Source: Drosophila miranda
Taxonomy: Eukaryota > Arthropoda > Insecta > Diptera > Drosophilidae
Assembly: GCF_003369915.1 (NCBI RefSeq)
Contig: NC_046673.1
Coordinates: forward strand, 11,454,001-11,518,000
Reading direction: 5' to 3'
DNA length: 64,000 nucleotides
Both the position numbers and the translations under genes were made by a program. Every line of letters starts with the position of its first letter. Position 1 is the stretch's first letter. Below are positions 12,701 through 26,763 of the stretch, piece after piece. The notes under the pieces are model-generated. The model was not told the DNA's origin. It made no database searches and saw nothing but the letters and a program-made list of their open reading frames with translations.

Positions 12701-15700
12701 TTGTAAAGGTATCTGATCCAGTAAACATCCGTACTCTTATTTTCTAATTTCCACTGCAGGTTCTTAAAGGAAGCACACAGAAAACTAGAAAAACATCTCC
12801 AATTACTACTGTTACGGCCTATTGTAAAGGTATCTGATCCAGTAAACATCCGTACTCTTATTTTCTAATTTCCACTGCAGGTTCTTAAAGGAAGCACACA
12901 GAAAACTAGAAAAACATCTCCAATTACTACTGTTACGGCCTATTGTAAAGGTATCTGATCCAGTAAACATCCGTACTCTTATTTTCTAATTTCCACTGCA
13001 GGTTCTTAAGGAAGCACACAGAAAACTAGAAAAACATCTCCAATTACTACTGTTACGGCCTATTGTAAAGGTATCTGATCCAGTAAACATCCGTACTCTT
13101 ATTTTCTAATTTCCACTGCATGTTCTTAAGGAAGCACACAGAAAACTAGAAAAACATCTCCAATTACTACTGTTACGGCCTATTGTAAAGGTATCTGATC
13201 CAGTAAACATCCATGCAAAATGTAAACAGTTTGTGATTAAAGGACTGCATTAAGCATACGCTCGTGGCGTAAGTGTTATGTTTCAACCGGAAGAAAATTA
13301 CAATTCTATGATTTAGAGTAAGTAGCACTTGTCGTTGGCGAATCCGTACTCCTTTTTTCTAATTTCCACTGCAGGTTCTTAAAGGAAGCACACAGAAAAC
13401 TAGAAAAACATCTCCAATTACTACTGTTACGGCCTATTGTAAAGGTATCTGATCCAGTAAACATCCGTACTCTTATTTTCTAATTTCCACTGCAGGTTCT
13501 TAAAGGAAGCACACAGAAAACTAGAAAAACATCTCCAATTACTACTGTTACGGCCTATTGTAAAGGTATCTGATCCAGTAAACATCCGTACTCTTATTTT
13601 CTAATTTCCACTGCAGGTTCTTAAAGGAAGCACACAGAAAACTAGAAAAACATCTCCAATTACTACTGTTACGGTCTATTGTAAAGGTATCTGATCCAGT
13701 AAACATCCGTACTCTTATTTTCTAATTTCCACTGCAGGTTCTTAAGGAAGCACACAGAAAACTAGAAAAACATCTCCAATTACTACTGTTACGGCCTATT
13801 GTAAAGGTATCTGATCCAGTAAACATCCGTACTCTTATTTTCTAATTTCCACTGCAGGTTCTTAAAGGAAGCACACAGAAAACTAGAAAAACATCTCCAA
13901 TTACTACTGTTACGGCCTATTGTAAAGGTATCTGATCCAGTAAACATCCGTACTCTTATTTTCTAATTTCCACTGCAGGTTCTTAAAGGAAGCACACAGA
14001 AAACTAGAAAAACATCTCCAATTACTACTGTTACGGCCTATTGTAAAGGTATCTGATCCAGTAAACATCCGTACTCTTATTTTCTAATTTCCACTGCAGG
14101 TTCTTAAAGGAAGCACACAGAAAACTAGAAAAACATCTCCAATTACTACTGTTACGGCCTATTGTAAAGGTATCTGATCCAGTAAACATCCGTACTCTTA
14201 TTTTCTAATTTCCACTGCAGGTTCTTAAAGGAAGCACACAGAAAACTAGAAAAACATCTCCAATTACTACTGTTACGGCCTATTGTAAAGGTTTTTGATC
14301 CAGTAAACATCCGTACTCTTATTTTCTAATTTCCACTGCAGGTTCTTAAAGGAAGCACACAGAAAACTAGAAAAACATCTCCAATTACTACTGTTACGGC
14401 CTATTGTAAAGGTATCTGATCCAGTAAACATCCGTACTCTTATTTTCTAATTTCCACTGCAGGTTCTTAAAGGAAGCACACAGAAAACTAGAAAAACATC
14501 TCCAATTACTACTGTTACGGCCTATTGTAAAGGTATCTGATCCAGTAAACGAAGCGTTCCAGTAAACATCCATGCAAAATGTAAACAGTTTGTGATTAAA
14601 GGACTGCATTAAGCATACGCTCGTGGCGTAAGTGTTATGTTTCAACCGGAAGAAAATTACAATTCTATGATTTGGAGTAAGTAGCACTTGTCGTTGGCGA
14701 ATCCGTACTCCTTTTTTCTAATTTCCACTGCAGGTTCTTAAAGGAAGCACACAGAAAACTAGAAAAACAGCTCCAATTACTACTGTTACGGCCTATTGTA
14801 AAGGTATCTGATCCAGTAAACATCCGTACTCTTATTTTCTAATTTCCACTGCAGGTTCTTAAAGGAAGCACACAGAAAACTAGAAAAACATCTCCAATTA
14901 CTACTGTTACGGCCTATTGTAAAGGTATCTGATCCAGTAAACATCCGTACTCTTATTTTCTAATTTCCACTGCAGGTTCTTAAGGAAGCACACAGAAAAC
15001 TAGAAAAACATCTCCAATTACTACTGTTACGGCCTATTGTAAAGGTATCTGATCCAGTAAACATCCGTACTCTTATTTTCTAATTTCCACTGCAGGTTCT
15101 TAAAGGAAGCACACAGAAAACTAGAAAAACATCTCCAATTACTACTGTTACGGCCTATTGTAAAGGTTTTTGATCCAGTAAACATCCGTACTCTTATTTT
15201 CTAATTTCCACTGCAGGTTCTTAAAGGAAGCACACAGAAAACTAGAAAAACATCTCCAATTACTACTGTTACGGCCTATTGTAAAGGTATCTGATCCAGT
15301 AAACATCCGTACTCTTATTTTCTAATTTCCACTGCAGGTTCTTAAAGGAAGCACACAGAAAACTAGAAAAACATCTCCAATTACTACTGTTACGGCCTAT
15401 TGTAAAGGTATCTGATCCAGTAAACGAAGCGTTCCAGTAAACATCCATGCAAAATGTAAACAGTTTGTGATTAAAGGACTGCATTAAGCATACGCTCGTG
15501 GCGTAAGTGTTATGTTTCAACCGGAAGAAAATTACAATTCTATGATTTGGAGTAAGTAGCACTTGTCGTTGGCGAATCCGTACTCCTTTTTTCTAATTTC
15601 CACTGCAGGTTCTTAAAGGAAGCACACAGAAAACTAGAAAAACAGCTCCAATTACTACTGTTACGGCCTATTGTAAAGGTATCTGATCCAGTAAACATCC

Positions 15701-18070
15701 GTACTCTTATTTTCTAATTTCCACTGCAGGTTCTTAAAGGAAGCACACAGAAAACTAGAAAAACATCTCCAATTACTACTGTTACGGCCTATTGTAAAGG
15801 TATCTGATCCAGTAAACATCCGTACTCTTATTTTCTAATTTCCACTGCAGGTTCTTAAGGAAGCACACAGAAAACTAGAAAAACATCTCCAATTACTACT
15901 GTTACGGCCTATTGTAAAGGTATCTGATCCAGTAAACATCCATGCAAAATGTAAACAGTTTGTGATTAAAGGACTGCATTAAGCATACGCTCGTGGCGTA
16001 AGTGTTATGTTTCAACCGGAAGAAAATTACAATTCTATGATTTATAGTAAGTAGCACTTGTCGTTGGCGAATCCGTACTCCTTTTTTCTAATTTCCACTG
16101 CAGGTTCTTAAAGGAAGCACACAGAAAACTAGAAAAACATCTCCAATTGCTACTGTTACGGCCTATTGTAAAGGTATCTGATCCAGTAAACATCCGTACT
16201 CTTATTTTCTAATTTCCACTGCAGGTTCTTAAAGGAAGCACACAGAAAACTAGAAAAACATCTCCAATTACTACTTTTACGGCCTATTGTAAAGGTATCT
16301 GATCCAGTAAACATCCGTACTCTTATTTTCTAATTTCCACTGCAGGTTCTTAAAGGAAGCACACAGAAAACTAGAAAAACATCTCCAATTACTACTGTTA
16401 CGGCCTATTGTAAAGGTATCTGATCCAGTAAACATCCGTACTCTTATTTTCTAATTTCCACTGCAGGTTCTTAAGGAAGCACACAGAAAACTAGAAAAAC
16501 ATCTCCAATTACTACTGTTACGGCCTATTGTAAAGGTATCTGATCCAGTAAACATCCGTACTCTTATTTTTTAATTTCCACTGCAGGTTCTTAAAGGAAG
16601 CACACAGAAAACTAGAAAAACATCTCCAATTACTACTGTTACGGCCTATTGTAAAGGTATCTGATCCAGTAAACATCCGTACTCTTATTTTCTAATTTCC
16701 ACTGCAGGTTCTTAAAGGAAGCACACAGAAAACTAGAAAAACATCTCCAATTACTACTGTTACGGCCTATTGTAAAGGTATCTGATCCAGTAAACATCCG
16801 TACTCTTATTTTCTAATTTCCACTGCAGGTTCTTAAAGGAAGCACACAGAAAACTAGAAAAATATCTCCAATTACTACTGTTACGGCCTATTGTAAAGGT
16901 ATCTGATCCAGTAAACATCCGTACTCTTATTTTCTAATTTCCACTGCAGGTTCTTAAGGAAGCACACAGAAAACTAGAAAAACATCTCCAATTACTACTG
17001 TTACGGCCTATTGTAAAGGTATCTGATCCAGTAAACATCCGTACTCTTATTTTTTAATTTCCACTGCAGGTTCTTAAAGGAAGCACACAGAAAACTAGAA
17101 AAACAGCTCCAATTACTACTGTTACGGCCTATTGTAAAGGTATCTGATCCAGTAAACATCCGTACTCTTATTTTCTATTTTCCACTGCAGGTTCTTAAAG
17201 GAAGCACACAGAAAACTAGAAAAACATCTCCAATTACTACTGTTACGGCCTATTGTAAAGGTATCTGATCCAGTAAACATCCATGCAAAATGTAAACAGT
17301 TTGTGATTAAAGGACTGCATTAAGCATACGCTCGTGGCGTAAGTGTTATGTTTCAACCGGAAGAAAATTACAATTCTATGATTTAGAGTAAGTAGCACTT
17401 GTCGTTGGCGAATCCGTACTCCTTTTTTCTAATTTCCACTGCAGGTTCTTAAAGGAAGCACACAGAAAACTAGAAAAACATCTCCAATTACTACTGTTAC
17501 GGCCTATTGTAAAGGTATCTGATCCAGTAAACATCCGTACTCTTATTTTCTAATTTCCACTGCAGGTTCTTAAAGGAAGCACACAGAAAACTAGAAAAAC
17601 ATCTCCAATTACTACTGTTACGGCCTATTGTAAAGGTATCTGATCCAGTAAACATCCGTACTCTTATTTTCTAATTTCCACTGCAGGTTCTTAAAGGAAG
17701 CACACAGAAAACTAGAAAAACATCTCCAATTACTACTGTTACGGCCTATTGTAAAGGTATCTGATCCAGTAAACATCCATGCAAAATGTAAACAGTTTGT
17801 AATTAAAGGACTGCATTAAGCATAAGCTCGTGGCGTAAGTGTTATGTTTCAACCGGAAAAAATTACAATTCTATGATTTGGAGTAAGTAGCACTTGTCGT
17901 TGGCGAATCCGTACTCCTTTTTTCTAATTTCCACTGCAGGTTCTTAAAGGAAGCACACAGAAAACTAGAAAAACATCTCCAATGACTGCTGTTGAGGCCT
18001 ATTGTTAAGGGATCTGATCCAGTAAACATCCATGCAAAATGTATACAGTAGGTATTTAAAGGCCTGTATC
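6794..18070 (+). repeat. 121-bp exon-like tandem array, main block (about 78 units)
   Basis: I count about 78 core units from 6851 to 17940. There are 12 in the spacer-rich left part to about 9100, an unbroken run of 33 from 9253 to 13208, then groups of 10, 6, 3, 10, 3 and 1 separated by long spacers. The unit is 121 bp. Recurrent variants include GTTTTTAAAGAAAG (10101, 10583, 10825, 11672), one-base deletions (AAAAACATC to AAAACATC, AAAGG to AAGG), and two units where the acceptor GCAG is GCAT (near 10461 and 13121). The last unit at 17940 is visibly decayed and passes into unique DNA by about 18070. Copy number may differ from the real chromosome because assemblies collapse or expand such arrays. 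Confidence 0.97.
14100..15960 (+). repeat. Tandem 875-bp higher-order duplication inside the array
   Basis: Two adjacent blocks share private variants at a constant offset of 875 bases: GTTTTTGATCC at 14291 and 15166, AAACGAAGCGTTCC near 14548 and 15423, a CAGCTCC unit at 14768 and 15643, and an AAGG one-base-deletion unit at 14976 and 15851. The blocks diverge outside about 14.1 and 15.95 kb. This is one recent unequal exchange spanning six units and a spacer. Confidence 0.85.
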
Positions 18071-21000
18071 AAGCATACGCTCGTTGCGAATGGAAATGAT
18101 AAAGAAGAAAAGAAATCCTTCACGTTTTCCCCCAAAGGAGTTCAAAAAGTTGTATTCTTTATTATTTGCGTTTTCTCTATGAAAATGGTGCTGAGGCTTC
18201 CTGGACTAATCGAGGTATAGACTTTTGTGCCCATTGTAATGTGCCAGAAATTCATGTTCGTAGAAGTGTGAGATTGTATGTACGGATGGAGGTTGTACAT
18301 ACTTTTTTTGACGGTCAGACACCAATAGTATAGCAGGAGTTCGGAACGTGTACCTCTAGCTATACTCTAACTAGCTCGCCGGAATGTCGTGGGATCTTTC
18401 CTACTCTCCTATCTGCTATACGAACACATTCGCAAAGATGTTTTAGGTACACTTGATTTAATGTTCAAAAGGAACTCTACAAAAGAAATCAAAAAGAAAA
18501 GAATGTGAATTTTAACTAACTGGTTAATCGACTACCGACAAATAGTCAGGCTATATTCCGTCGCTCTTGGGGAACTCAGATGACTTTGACCCCTTCTCTA
18601 CCCACCCTACCTTTGTATGCCGTTTAATCGACAGCATAACCCTAATCGAGCGCATCTCTATTTGATCATCGGACTTCCTCAGGCTCTACTCAGGACAAAC
18701 ACGAAAGGTTTAATGTTCCATTATTATCTACTAATTATTATTTAATAATTCAAAATTTAAGGGTTTGGACTTCATGGTTTTCCAGATAAGTATAAACTTA
18801 GCATAAAGTAATTAAATAAAGAAGGAGGAAATAGTAGCAAGTTATACCTAGTTATATGTGTATATGTATATAGGACTTATGTGTAGAGAATATGGCGTAA
18901 AAGAAATTAAATTGGAAAGAAGAGAAAAATATGATAATTAAATAACTAGAAGGCAAACGTGAAAGAAAAATTAGTAGCCGATCCGCTTTAAATTATGGCA
19001 CGGATATAGTTGTTTTATATACCGGAATAGAAGTTTTATAAGACAGATATATATTTCGAAAATACTCGAGAATTCCGTTTGAGGAAGTTCGTAAGTTCGT
19101 GTCCGTTGAGCTCAAGGGGCGACGTAGGAACATATTCTGAGGAAGGGAGAAAAATTATGAATATACAGGTCTTCACTTCTAATTCGGATGAAACACCGAT
19201 TTTCTTTCCATTTCCATACCCGTACGACGACGATTTGCCACTCAACGGCTGATCTTAAAAAAATATGTGGTTTTCATTTGCGCTAATTTCTAATTATGGG
19301 TGAATTTATACATTATTGGTTTTTTCTTTTTTAAATCTATACAATACAAAAATAGTTAGTGGAATGGAAAATCTCACGACGATACTCAAAACTAATACTT
19401 TGGTACATTTTCACACGACGACTATTAAACGGCAGTGTGGATCGCCGCAGAATAATGTTTTATTTTCACAGTTTGAGAACCACTCCACACACTGCGAAGA
19501 ACTACATGCGAAAGCCTTAGCCGCGCGCTTAATTCATAAGCGAGAAGGGTGACGAGTGCGGCATATTAGTTTCTCCGAATTCGCAAGAAAACCATTCTTC
19601 TCGTCTTACTCCAAAATGTACTTCAGCTCAAGTATGCCTCCACATAACTTCGGGTTTCACTCTAGTATATCTTCGGACGGCTCTTTCTGGTTTATTTGGT
19701 TGTAGTTATCGTTGGTTTATGTAGATGCTGGTTCCTGGGAAATCCGAGGTCTTTCCCAGATCTACTAAGAAATCGATGGACTTTGACGACCTCGTTCTTG
19801 GAGGGGGGTCAATTGGTTTTTCTTTCCCAGTGTCGAACGTAGTAAGATTTCCAGCCCTATGATACGAGACTGTTAAAGCTGTGTCACTATTGTAAGGTCC
19901 AAATACCTTTTATTTTTTCTTAATCCAAAAGGAATAATGTAGTCCACCAGAACTTCAATTTACTTGGCACGTGTTTGATTGCACAACGTTTTCAAATTCA
20001 CTTGGATCTATATATTTGTATAAAAAGACACATCGGAATTCGCACAGCTTCACTATAGCAATGATCTAGCCAGAAGTTCTATTACTTGCATTAGCCCTTA
20101 CGATCGGAACTTTACCTTCCACAACCAACGGGCTAATCGTACGATTTTAGACAAAGCTTACACCTTGCTTCCCTAGATAACGGAGTAATCGTACGATGCT
20201 AAGCAAAGCTTACACATAGCTTCCACGACTAACGGAGTAATCGTATGATTTCTAGTAAAGCTTTAAAACATAACTCCCACAGATCCACGCTGCTTCTCTA
20301 AATTAGACATTAAGCTCTTCAATGGAAGCTTTGTAATTGATCTCTTATCTTGTTTTTGTAAAGAGCAGAGTTAATGTTAAACGCGAGGGCCGTACTTCCC
20401 AAGCTGTTCTCTGGAGTTTTAGAGTCACAACTGGCCACTACACCATTTTATGTACTAACAAGAGATGATCGTTCTTCGATACGTCAGAGTCGTAAGTGAT
20501 AAAAATTCGTATATGAATTGATTGATTTTAAAAAACTATCTTCAACACAGTTCAAATCCTTCGTATGGGAGTCAAATTCCACGAGACTTTGCTTTCAATA
20601 AGCCCTCATCCGATTATCCAGTCCGTCTATTTTCTCAACTTAAGAAATATTGCGCTATGAGAAGGAGCTTTCCCCGCATGGATCAGTATCCGTATATGCT
20701 CGCACACTGCGTATCCCTCACCGAACAGGCTCAACAGCAATCAAGCTGAGCATTCTTCTAGTGGTATTCATCAGGAAAGTGGCCGCAATCCAAGAGATTG
20801 TAAACTGCAATACAAGTGCAAACCAAAAGCCAATCCAACTTTTTTGCCACAATCCCTTCCCGTTCCCCCATGGGGAAAGTAGTGTAATGGGAGATATGTA
20901 CCATGGCCCAGTGTGTGGCCAGTATTTGTTTATCTTTGCGGAGAGTCGCCCACTGGAGATGGGAGCCGAGGGTCTGGGCAGTGACTGGCGGACTGAAAAT

Positions 21001-21771
21001 GCAAAGCAAATGCGGCATATATGTGTATCTGTGGCTGTTAGTCCAAGCGAGAGACAGACGGATGGGGATAGGGAATGTCAGCAGGAGTGGGCGTAGGTGC
21101 GGGAGTCGGAGCGGCGACGTGCATCCAGAGTGCCCCCCATCTGCCGCGCATAAAAATTAAAAATTTCATTAAATTCACAAAAATGCTTGAAGTGGAAAAA
21201 TGTAATATCCTTTGGGCACAAAGGATGTGCATATAAATGCAAATGCGGTGCTGTTAAAAACGAAGCGATATGTCCGAGCCCCAGTTCTGCCACACCCCAC
21301 ACCCAGTCCTCCTCCAACAGCATGCATGAATGCACATTGTGCTCGTAAGCGAGAGCGAGAGCGAGAGACACTACATGTACTTATGTACATACATATATAT
21401 ATGTTCGTATTCCGCTGGCTTATCTCGGTCTCCCTCCCACTGGCCCTGCTCCGTGCTGCGGCCCTGCCAACCTTGTTTGCAATTAGCGAGTGACTAGCAC
21501 TCGCATAGTGCAGAGTGGGCAGCCGCAGCCCTAAACGATAAAAGAGGACCACATTGTTGACTAGAGAAAACTCCAGAGATTCTTATGAGTTAGTTCGTAG
21601 TCTTCAGCTATGCAGATTTTCTTTTTTATCTGTCTAAAAGCTATTGTACCTATTCTTTCATTTTGTTCCTTTACAGTAATGAAGGATCAACGATTGTGAG
21701 AAAGCAGCTTTATTCTCTACAGTAGCAATGGAAAAGATGTCGATACAAACTGAATTTCAACGCACCTCTGG
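18071..21771. other. AT-rich, unrecognised, possibly decayed mobile DNA
   Basis: No gene is recognised in these 3.7 kb. The left edge carries diverged tail sequence of the last array unit. An open plus-strand stretch at 19031-19252 (74 codons, no early ATG) ends in a Pro/Tyr/Asp-rich C-terminus and has no recognised family. A TATAAAAAG box lies near 20020. A 52-bp three-copy repeat is at 20116-20272. From about 20.8 kb the base composition becomes like ordinary fly intergenic DNA. Confidence 0.5.
20116..20272. repeat. 52-bp tandem repeat, three diverged copies
   Basis: Copies begin with CTTCC at 20116, 20168 and 20220. Each holds GTAATCGTACGAT or a near variant with the palindrome TCGTACGA (TCGTATGA in the third), then CAAAGCTTACAC or a variant. 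It could be a transposon-end binding-site array or a small minisatellite; the sequence alone does not decide. Confidence 0.75.
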
Positions 21772-22023
21772 CGGTGCGACTATTTCCTCGAACTACAGCC
21801 TCGTTCCAAATGACTTAAGCCAGAAACAGATGTACAAGCCAATCGGCTCGTCCTGGTTCATGAGTATAACTTGCCTCCGCTACAGTGGCAACTGGTTCGG
21901 ATCGTTCCTGTGATTGCTGGCCACGATAGTCAAATCCGAGTGGTAGATTTCAAAACAGCAAAAGGAGTTTTTCTTCACGTAATCCACAAGGTTGCCCCTA
22001 AATCAGGTGAATATATGCTTTGA
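21772..22023 (+). pseudogene. BEL/Pao retroelement relic, end of integrase region
   Basis: The frame carries the conserved end of BEL/Pao polyproteins: a Tyr-Phe-Leu-Glu-Leu-Gln stretch with Arg-Ser-Lys, then LVLVH, NLPPLQW and later VVDFKTAKGVF leading to a final basic HKV segment. A TGA at 21811-21813 stands where the family normally has tryptophan, so the reading is broken. The relic ends at TGA 22021-22023. No protease, reverse transcriptase or intact long terminal repeat was seen nearby, so it is a fragment without coding ability for transposition. Confidence 0.8.
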
Positions 22024-22478
22024 ATTCGAAGCTCCTTCGAAGAATATTAATGGAAGAATATTTATGTACATGTAATCGTACCGCCATTGTCCTCGAGTCC
22101 AATTGCCCAAGACGCTGGTATTCCGTGAGTCGGTAAAGTTTCTACCACTTGCTTACTAAGACGTCATCGTATTGGGACAATCCACTCGATGCGGGGACTG
22201 GGGTGCAGCCGAAAACATATGCCGAGCGAGCGACAAAAGTTCGAAAATTAAAAGTTTCCGCTGCGGCTCTGCCAGAAAGTATGGAAAAGTCGCAGACTCA
22301 GATGGAGAACCGGAGGAGAAGCGGGATATGGATACGGATACAGAGAAGCGACTGCGGCAAACGAACTGCAAATGTGCAGGCGTATTCGTGTATGGAAAAC
22401 CGTAATTATGACGCTTGTTAGGAGCTACCCCTTGGATATGGGAAACATTGGACTGGGTAAGCGGCAGCGAGGGATTGA

Positions 22479-22661
22479 GAGTGTACGGCGTTGTCTTACC
22501 GACAGGATCGAAAAGGACTCAGGAGTTCCCCTCACATTGTCCGCCGCTTCATTAATCAGCTCCCTTTCATCCATACTCTCATAATGAGAGTGAGTGGCGT
22601 TGTCATTCCGACAGGATCAAAAAAGGGATCGGGAATTCCCCTATATTGACCGCCGATTCAT
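22479..22661. repeat. Imperfect direct repeat pair, about 74 bp each
   Basis: The segment at 22479-22552 recurs at 22588-22661, 109 bases downstream. Shared blocks include GGCGTTGTC, CCGACAGGATC and TTCCCCT, ending in CGCCG then TTCAT. Divergence is roughly one fifth, so the duplication is old. No function is evident. Confidence 0.7.
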
Positions 22662-23844
22662 GCTCTTCTTCATATATCTGCCATATTCCAACACTGGGAT
22701 AAAATTTCGTTAGAAAATTTCTTGTTAATTTTCCATAAAGGTCAATGATATTCCCTGAATGAATTGAAGAGAATTCGCTTTCAGAACTAAAGGGCCTGGC
22801 CGGAAATTCACTTTCCAGCTTTGACCGTGGCTTGGTCGGATTCAACAGAATTTGTTACCAAACGGCAATCCACACGGTAGATCCAATTATATTGCCACTG
22901 GCGGCAAGCAGCACCAATGGTACGGCGCACTTCCTCTGCCTCTGCCTCTGCCTCTGCCTCTGCCTGTGCCCCTAGCCACTCGATTTCGCCCCATCCGATT
23001 CTTAAGTTATGCTAAAGTTCAAGCTTTGTCTGCGCATAAATTAACAAGTGGGTGCGCAATGGGCCAGTGCTCCGACGAGCAGATTCCCATTGCAGAGTCT
23101 TGAGTCGGTTTGCTTAAAGATCAAAAGGGAAAGCGGGTCTGTGAAGTTTAGCGACCAATACAAGGTTTTTTTCCAATTATATTGGACCTGGCCATGGGTT
23201 TACGTTCCGATCTAGAGTATAGCTTATGGAATCGAGAGCGATTGCTTTTTCTTGCTGCACACACCCTGTACGCCACGTGTGCGGGGTATAACAATGACAG
23301 GGATATGACCGGACCAGGACGGGGACCAGCAGATGTACGGATGAACAGACGCAAATCGTGTAACCCAAGCAGGCAACAAGTTGCAACTTAACGTTGCCCG
23401 CATCTTGCCTCGGACCACCTTGCCACTGCCCCCCCAATTTGGCATTCGAAACATGAGCACCCAGCTGCCCCCCCTCTCTGCTCTCTGCTCATTGTGAGTA
23501 TGTGAGCTGAGAAAATTCTACAAATTCAGCGAAAAGTATTTTTCCACCTTTAAAACGGAAGAGCCAGAGGGTCGCAGGCAGGCAGGGAGTCGGAGCCGGA
23601 GCAGGAGCCGGAGCCGAAGGTGAGGCTGGAAAAAAGAGAGAAATGATTTATGAATGTAAAAAGTTTTCGGACCAACTTTGTACGGCCGCACTCCTGTTGT
23701 TGTTGGCTCGGGGGACATGGGGATATGGCATCCTCATGTTACGCACACACACAGACACACATGACTGGCGGATGGGGGGACAGACGGGGCCGTACGCTTA
23801 ATGGAATTATAAAAATGTTAACTTCAGCAGAAATTCAAACAGCA

Positions 23845-23859
23845 CCCCCCCCCCCCCCC
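23845..23859. repeat. Homopolymer C tract (15 C)
   Basis: Fifteen consecutive cytosines lie in C-rich DNA. Such a tract is prone to sequencing and replication slippage, so the length is uncertain. Confidence 0.9.
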
Positions 23860-26763
23860 AGTCCACCCCCAGCACCGCTCTATTCCCGACATGTGTGGGC
23901 GTGTGGGCCTTTAACCTTTCCTTTTTCTACGAGTAGATGTATGTGTGCATTCGGTTATAATTTTGTTTAACATTTGAAGTGGCTTTGTTTGTGCACTTAA
24001 CAACAAAAAATTTCACCGCAAACGATGGAAAATATTTGGGTAGCCCCAAACCAACCTCACCATCTCCCCTACCCCCCTGTCATTGGGTCGGATCTCGAAC
24101 TATGGGATGATTCGGGTGTAGCTGCTACTATTGATTTGATTCGCTGCCTCTTTGGCGGGAGAGGAAGATTAAAACTAAAGCAAAATTGGCCCAAATAAAG
24201 GAGTAAAGGGAGTAAAGATTCAACGTCAGCAGCAGACTGATATAGAAAAATATATTATATAAATGTACACATACTCGTACGTATAGAGATGGCTTGATGA
24301 GCACACCCATATGAATGTGGCGGGGCCAATCCAATATACTTTTCAGAGCAAACACGAGCACAACTTGAGGCCGCCAGCAGGCCTGTAGATGGCAGCGGCT
24401 GACACTTGAGTCCGGGCACTCGCAGTCCTTCCCACCAAACAGCAGCGAAACAAGAAAAATAGGGAACCCCAAAAGCCCGAATATGCACATACCCTTGCAG
24501 ATCGATCGATTGATGATATGCCATATGAAATAGGGAGCCGATTTCTATGCACGTTTAAAGACCACAACGATTTTCTTATATGCCGATCTTTTCTGGATGA
24601 TATTCATATGCAGCAGAAAGGAGAGTCAGGCGGATAACCACTATTTATAAATAACAGATCGGAAGGTGTAGATTACCTGGAAAAACTTGATGCCGATATA
24701 GAATATATATACTTGATGTTCTTGTAAATGCAAATTCTATGCAAAATCATAATACCCTCTGGAAGCGTATAAAAAGAGAAAGCAGCACAAGCCAGCCAAT
24801 TTCAGAGCAAGTCCTGGAAATGGACCAACTCCAAGTGCTGTAGGTCCTGCTGCTGCTGGTGCTGCTTTCGTTCTCTCTCCCGATGATGTGTCTTATCTTG
24901 TCCTGCAGTGGCTGAGCGATGCCAGCGCATCCTGGAAGCTTTTTATCTTGGCGTCATGTTGATGTTTGTCGGAAACTTGATTATTTTCATCGTTTTTTTC
25001 AGAGCCAGCGAATGGGTCTCCATGTGGCTGAAGATGTTTGGATGCTGGCGGCGGCTGAGAGCAAAGAAGCAGTCTGGGATTAGCCCTCCCACAGAAACCC
25101 ACAAAATGGCAGGGAAAAACACGACAGCCAAACAAAAAAAAAACGAAAAAAAAAACTTGCACGATATTCTGTGGATAGAAGTTGAAAATAAGGAGTTTCG
25201 CAGCAATGTAAATGCAACTTTAACTTCTCATTCCCGCAACAAGAGTTCGGGGTTACAGGTTGCTCTGGTTTTGACTGTTTCCTGTTGTTTTTGACAAACA
25301 AGGAGAGCACACTCGTTCCTCGTAAGTAAAATAGGTTGTAATAAGAGCAGTTAACAACATGAGCGAGGCCAAGGCGAGCGGAACACGACGAGGCCAAGAC
25401 ACCTGAACGTCACGGCACAAACGTGTGTACAGTGGAGATGCCTTCTAATGGACAGAAGGAGCTGCGTTGACACATCGCATAGAAGTACCCTAAGAACGTA
25501 GTAAATCTTAAGAACGAAATGGAAAGTTTAATGGAACGAAAAAGTCCCATGTTGAAAAGTGTATTGAAAATTTGAGAGGATTAAAAAGGTGTGCATGCAT
25601 CTTAAGGGAAAGCATAGAAAAGAGCCAACTTGTAATAGCCCACACTCACTGTACCTATGCCAAAACCGCTACAGGGGCTCTGCCCTGTGCCACAGAGCAT
25701 GGAAAGCAGCGGCAGGGACCGAGGGAGCGCTCCTGACAACTGACAACTCCTTTAAAATGTAGTTACTGTTGTTATTATTCAACCTTAATGAACTTAACAA
25801 GCTCGCACAACGACGACGACGACGACGACGGCTACGAGGACGAAGACGACATGCTGCCAGGCCGGCAGCAGTCGGACACAGGAATCCCGCCCCCACCTAT
25901 AGACCACCAAGCCCACCTCCACACAAGCAGCCAGTCAGACAGACAGACAGACAGACGAGCAAGTCAAACATAGAGGGAAAGGCAGAGACAGGGAAAGAGT
26001 GGAAGAATGGAAGAGGACGGTAAGTACGTATGTATGTTGCTTTGGGGGCATACGCCCATCGTGTGTACCATGTTCATGTCGCAAGAAATTTTCCAGCTCT
26101 CAATGGCGCAGGGTCACGTAACTCAAATAAAGCGCCAAAGCCACCAGCCGCAAAAAAAATCACAAAAGAACCAAAGGAAAACAACAAAATGAAGCGAAGA
26201 CAGGGCAGGACAGTGCACGCCGCCAAGGGATTGAGCGGCACAGGCCACCTTTACGCCCTGTCCCATGCACATTATGCATTTTGGCCCTCGCCAAAGCCGA
26301 GGAAAATTAAAAATGTTTCACAAATATTGGGAGAACGAGGCCGGAACACAGAGAGCGGAACGCTGCGGACGGGCTCGCAAGGCAAGAGCTTAAACGGATA
26401 TGATTATTGTATTTCGTATCGATTGCATCAATTATTGAGGTGTACTCTGAAATTAGCCGCAGCATACTTCAGAATATTCTTTTCAAACATATGAAGTTGG
26501 GATTTGATAGATTGATGGCAATGCCAACTTAATTTTCCGAAAGCTCTGCCACTCTTCACTTATTCTTGACCTACGGCTACACTTTTACATTTTAGACTTT
26601 ATAGACCTTAATAGAAAAGAAACAGGCCCCTCCCCTGATTTAAATTAGCTGAATTTAATTGCCTATAGAGCGATATAAATTATTCTGATCATGAAATCTC
26701 AAAGAAGGGTCTACACGGGGCTGATTCGAATACTTTTCCTTCATGGGCGTATTTTCCCAGCTT

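Larger units (their letters stand above)
22024..26763. other. Non-coding interval with simple repeats
   Basis: No supported gene. It holds a direct repeat pair at 22479-22661, a CTCTGC run (22933-22970), a 15-base C tract (23845-23859), a CGA run (25811-25830) and a CAGA run (25936-25956). Short open frames overlap on both strands and fall in these low-complexity tracts. Confidence 0.6.
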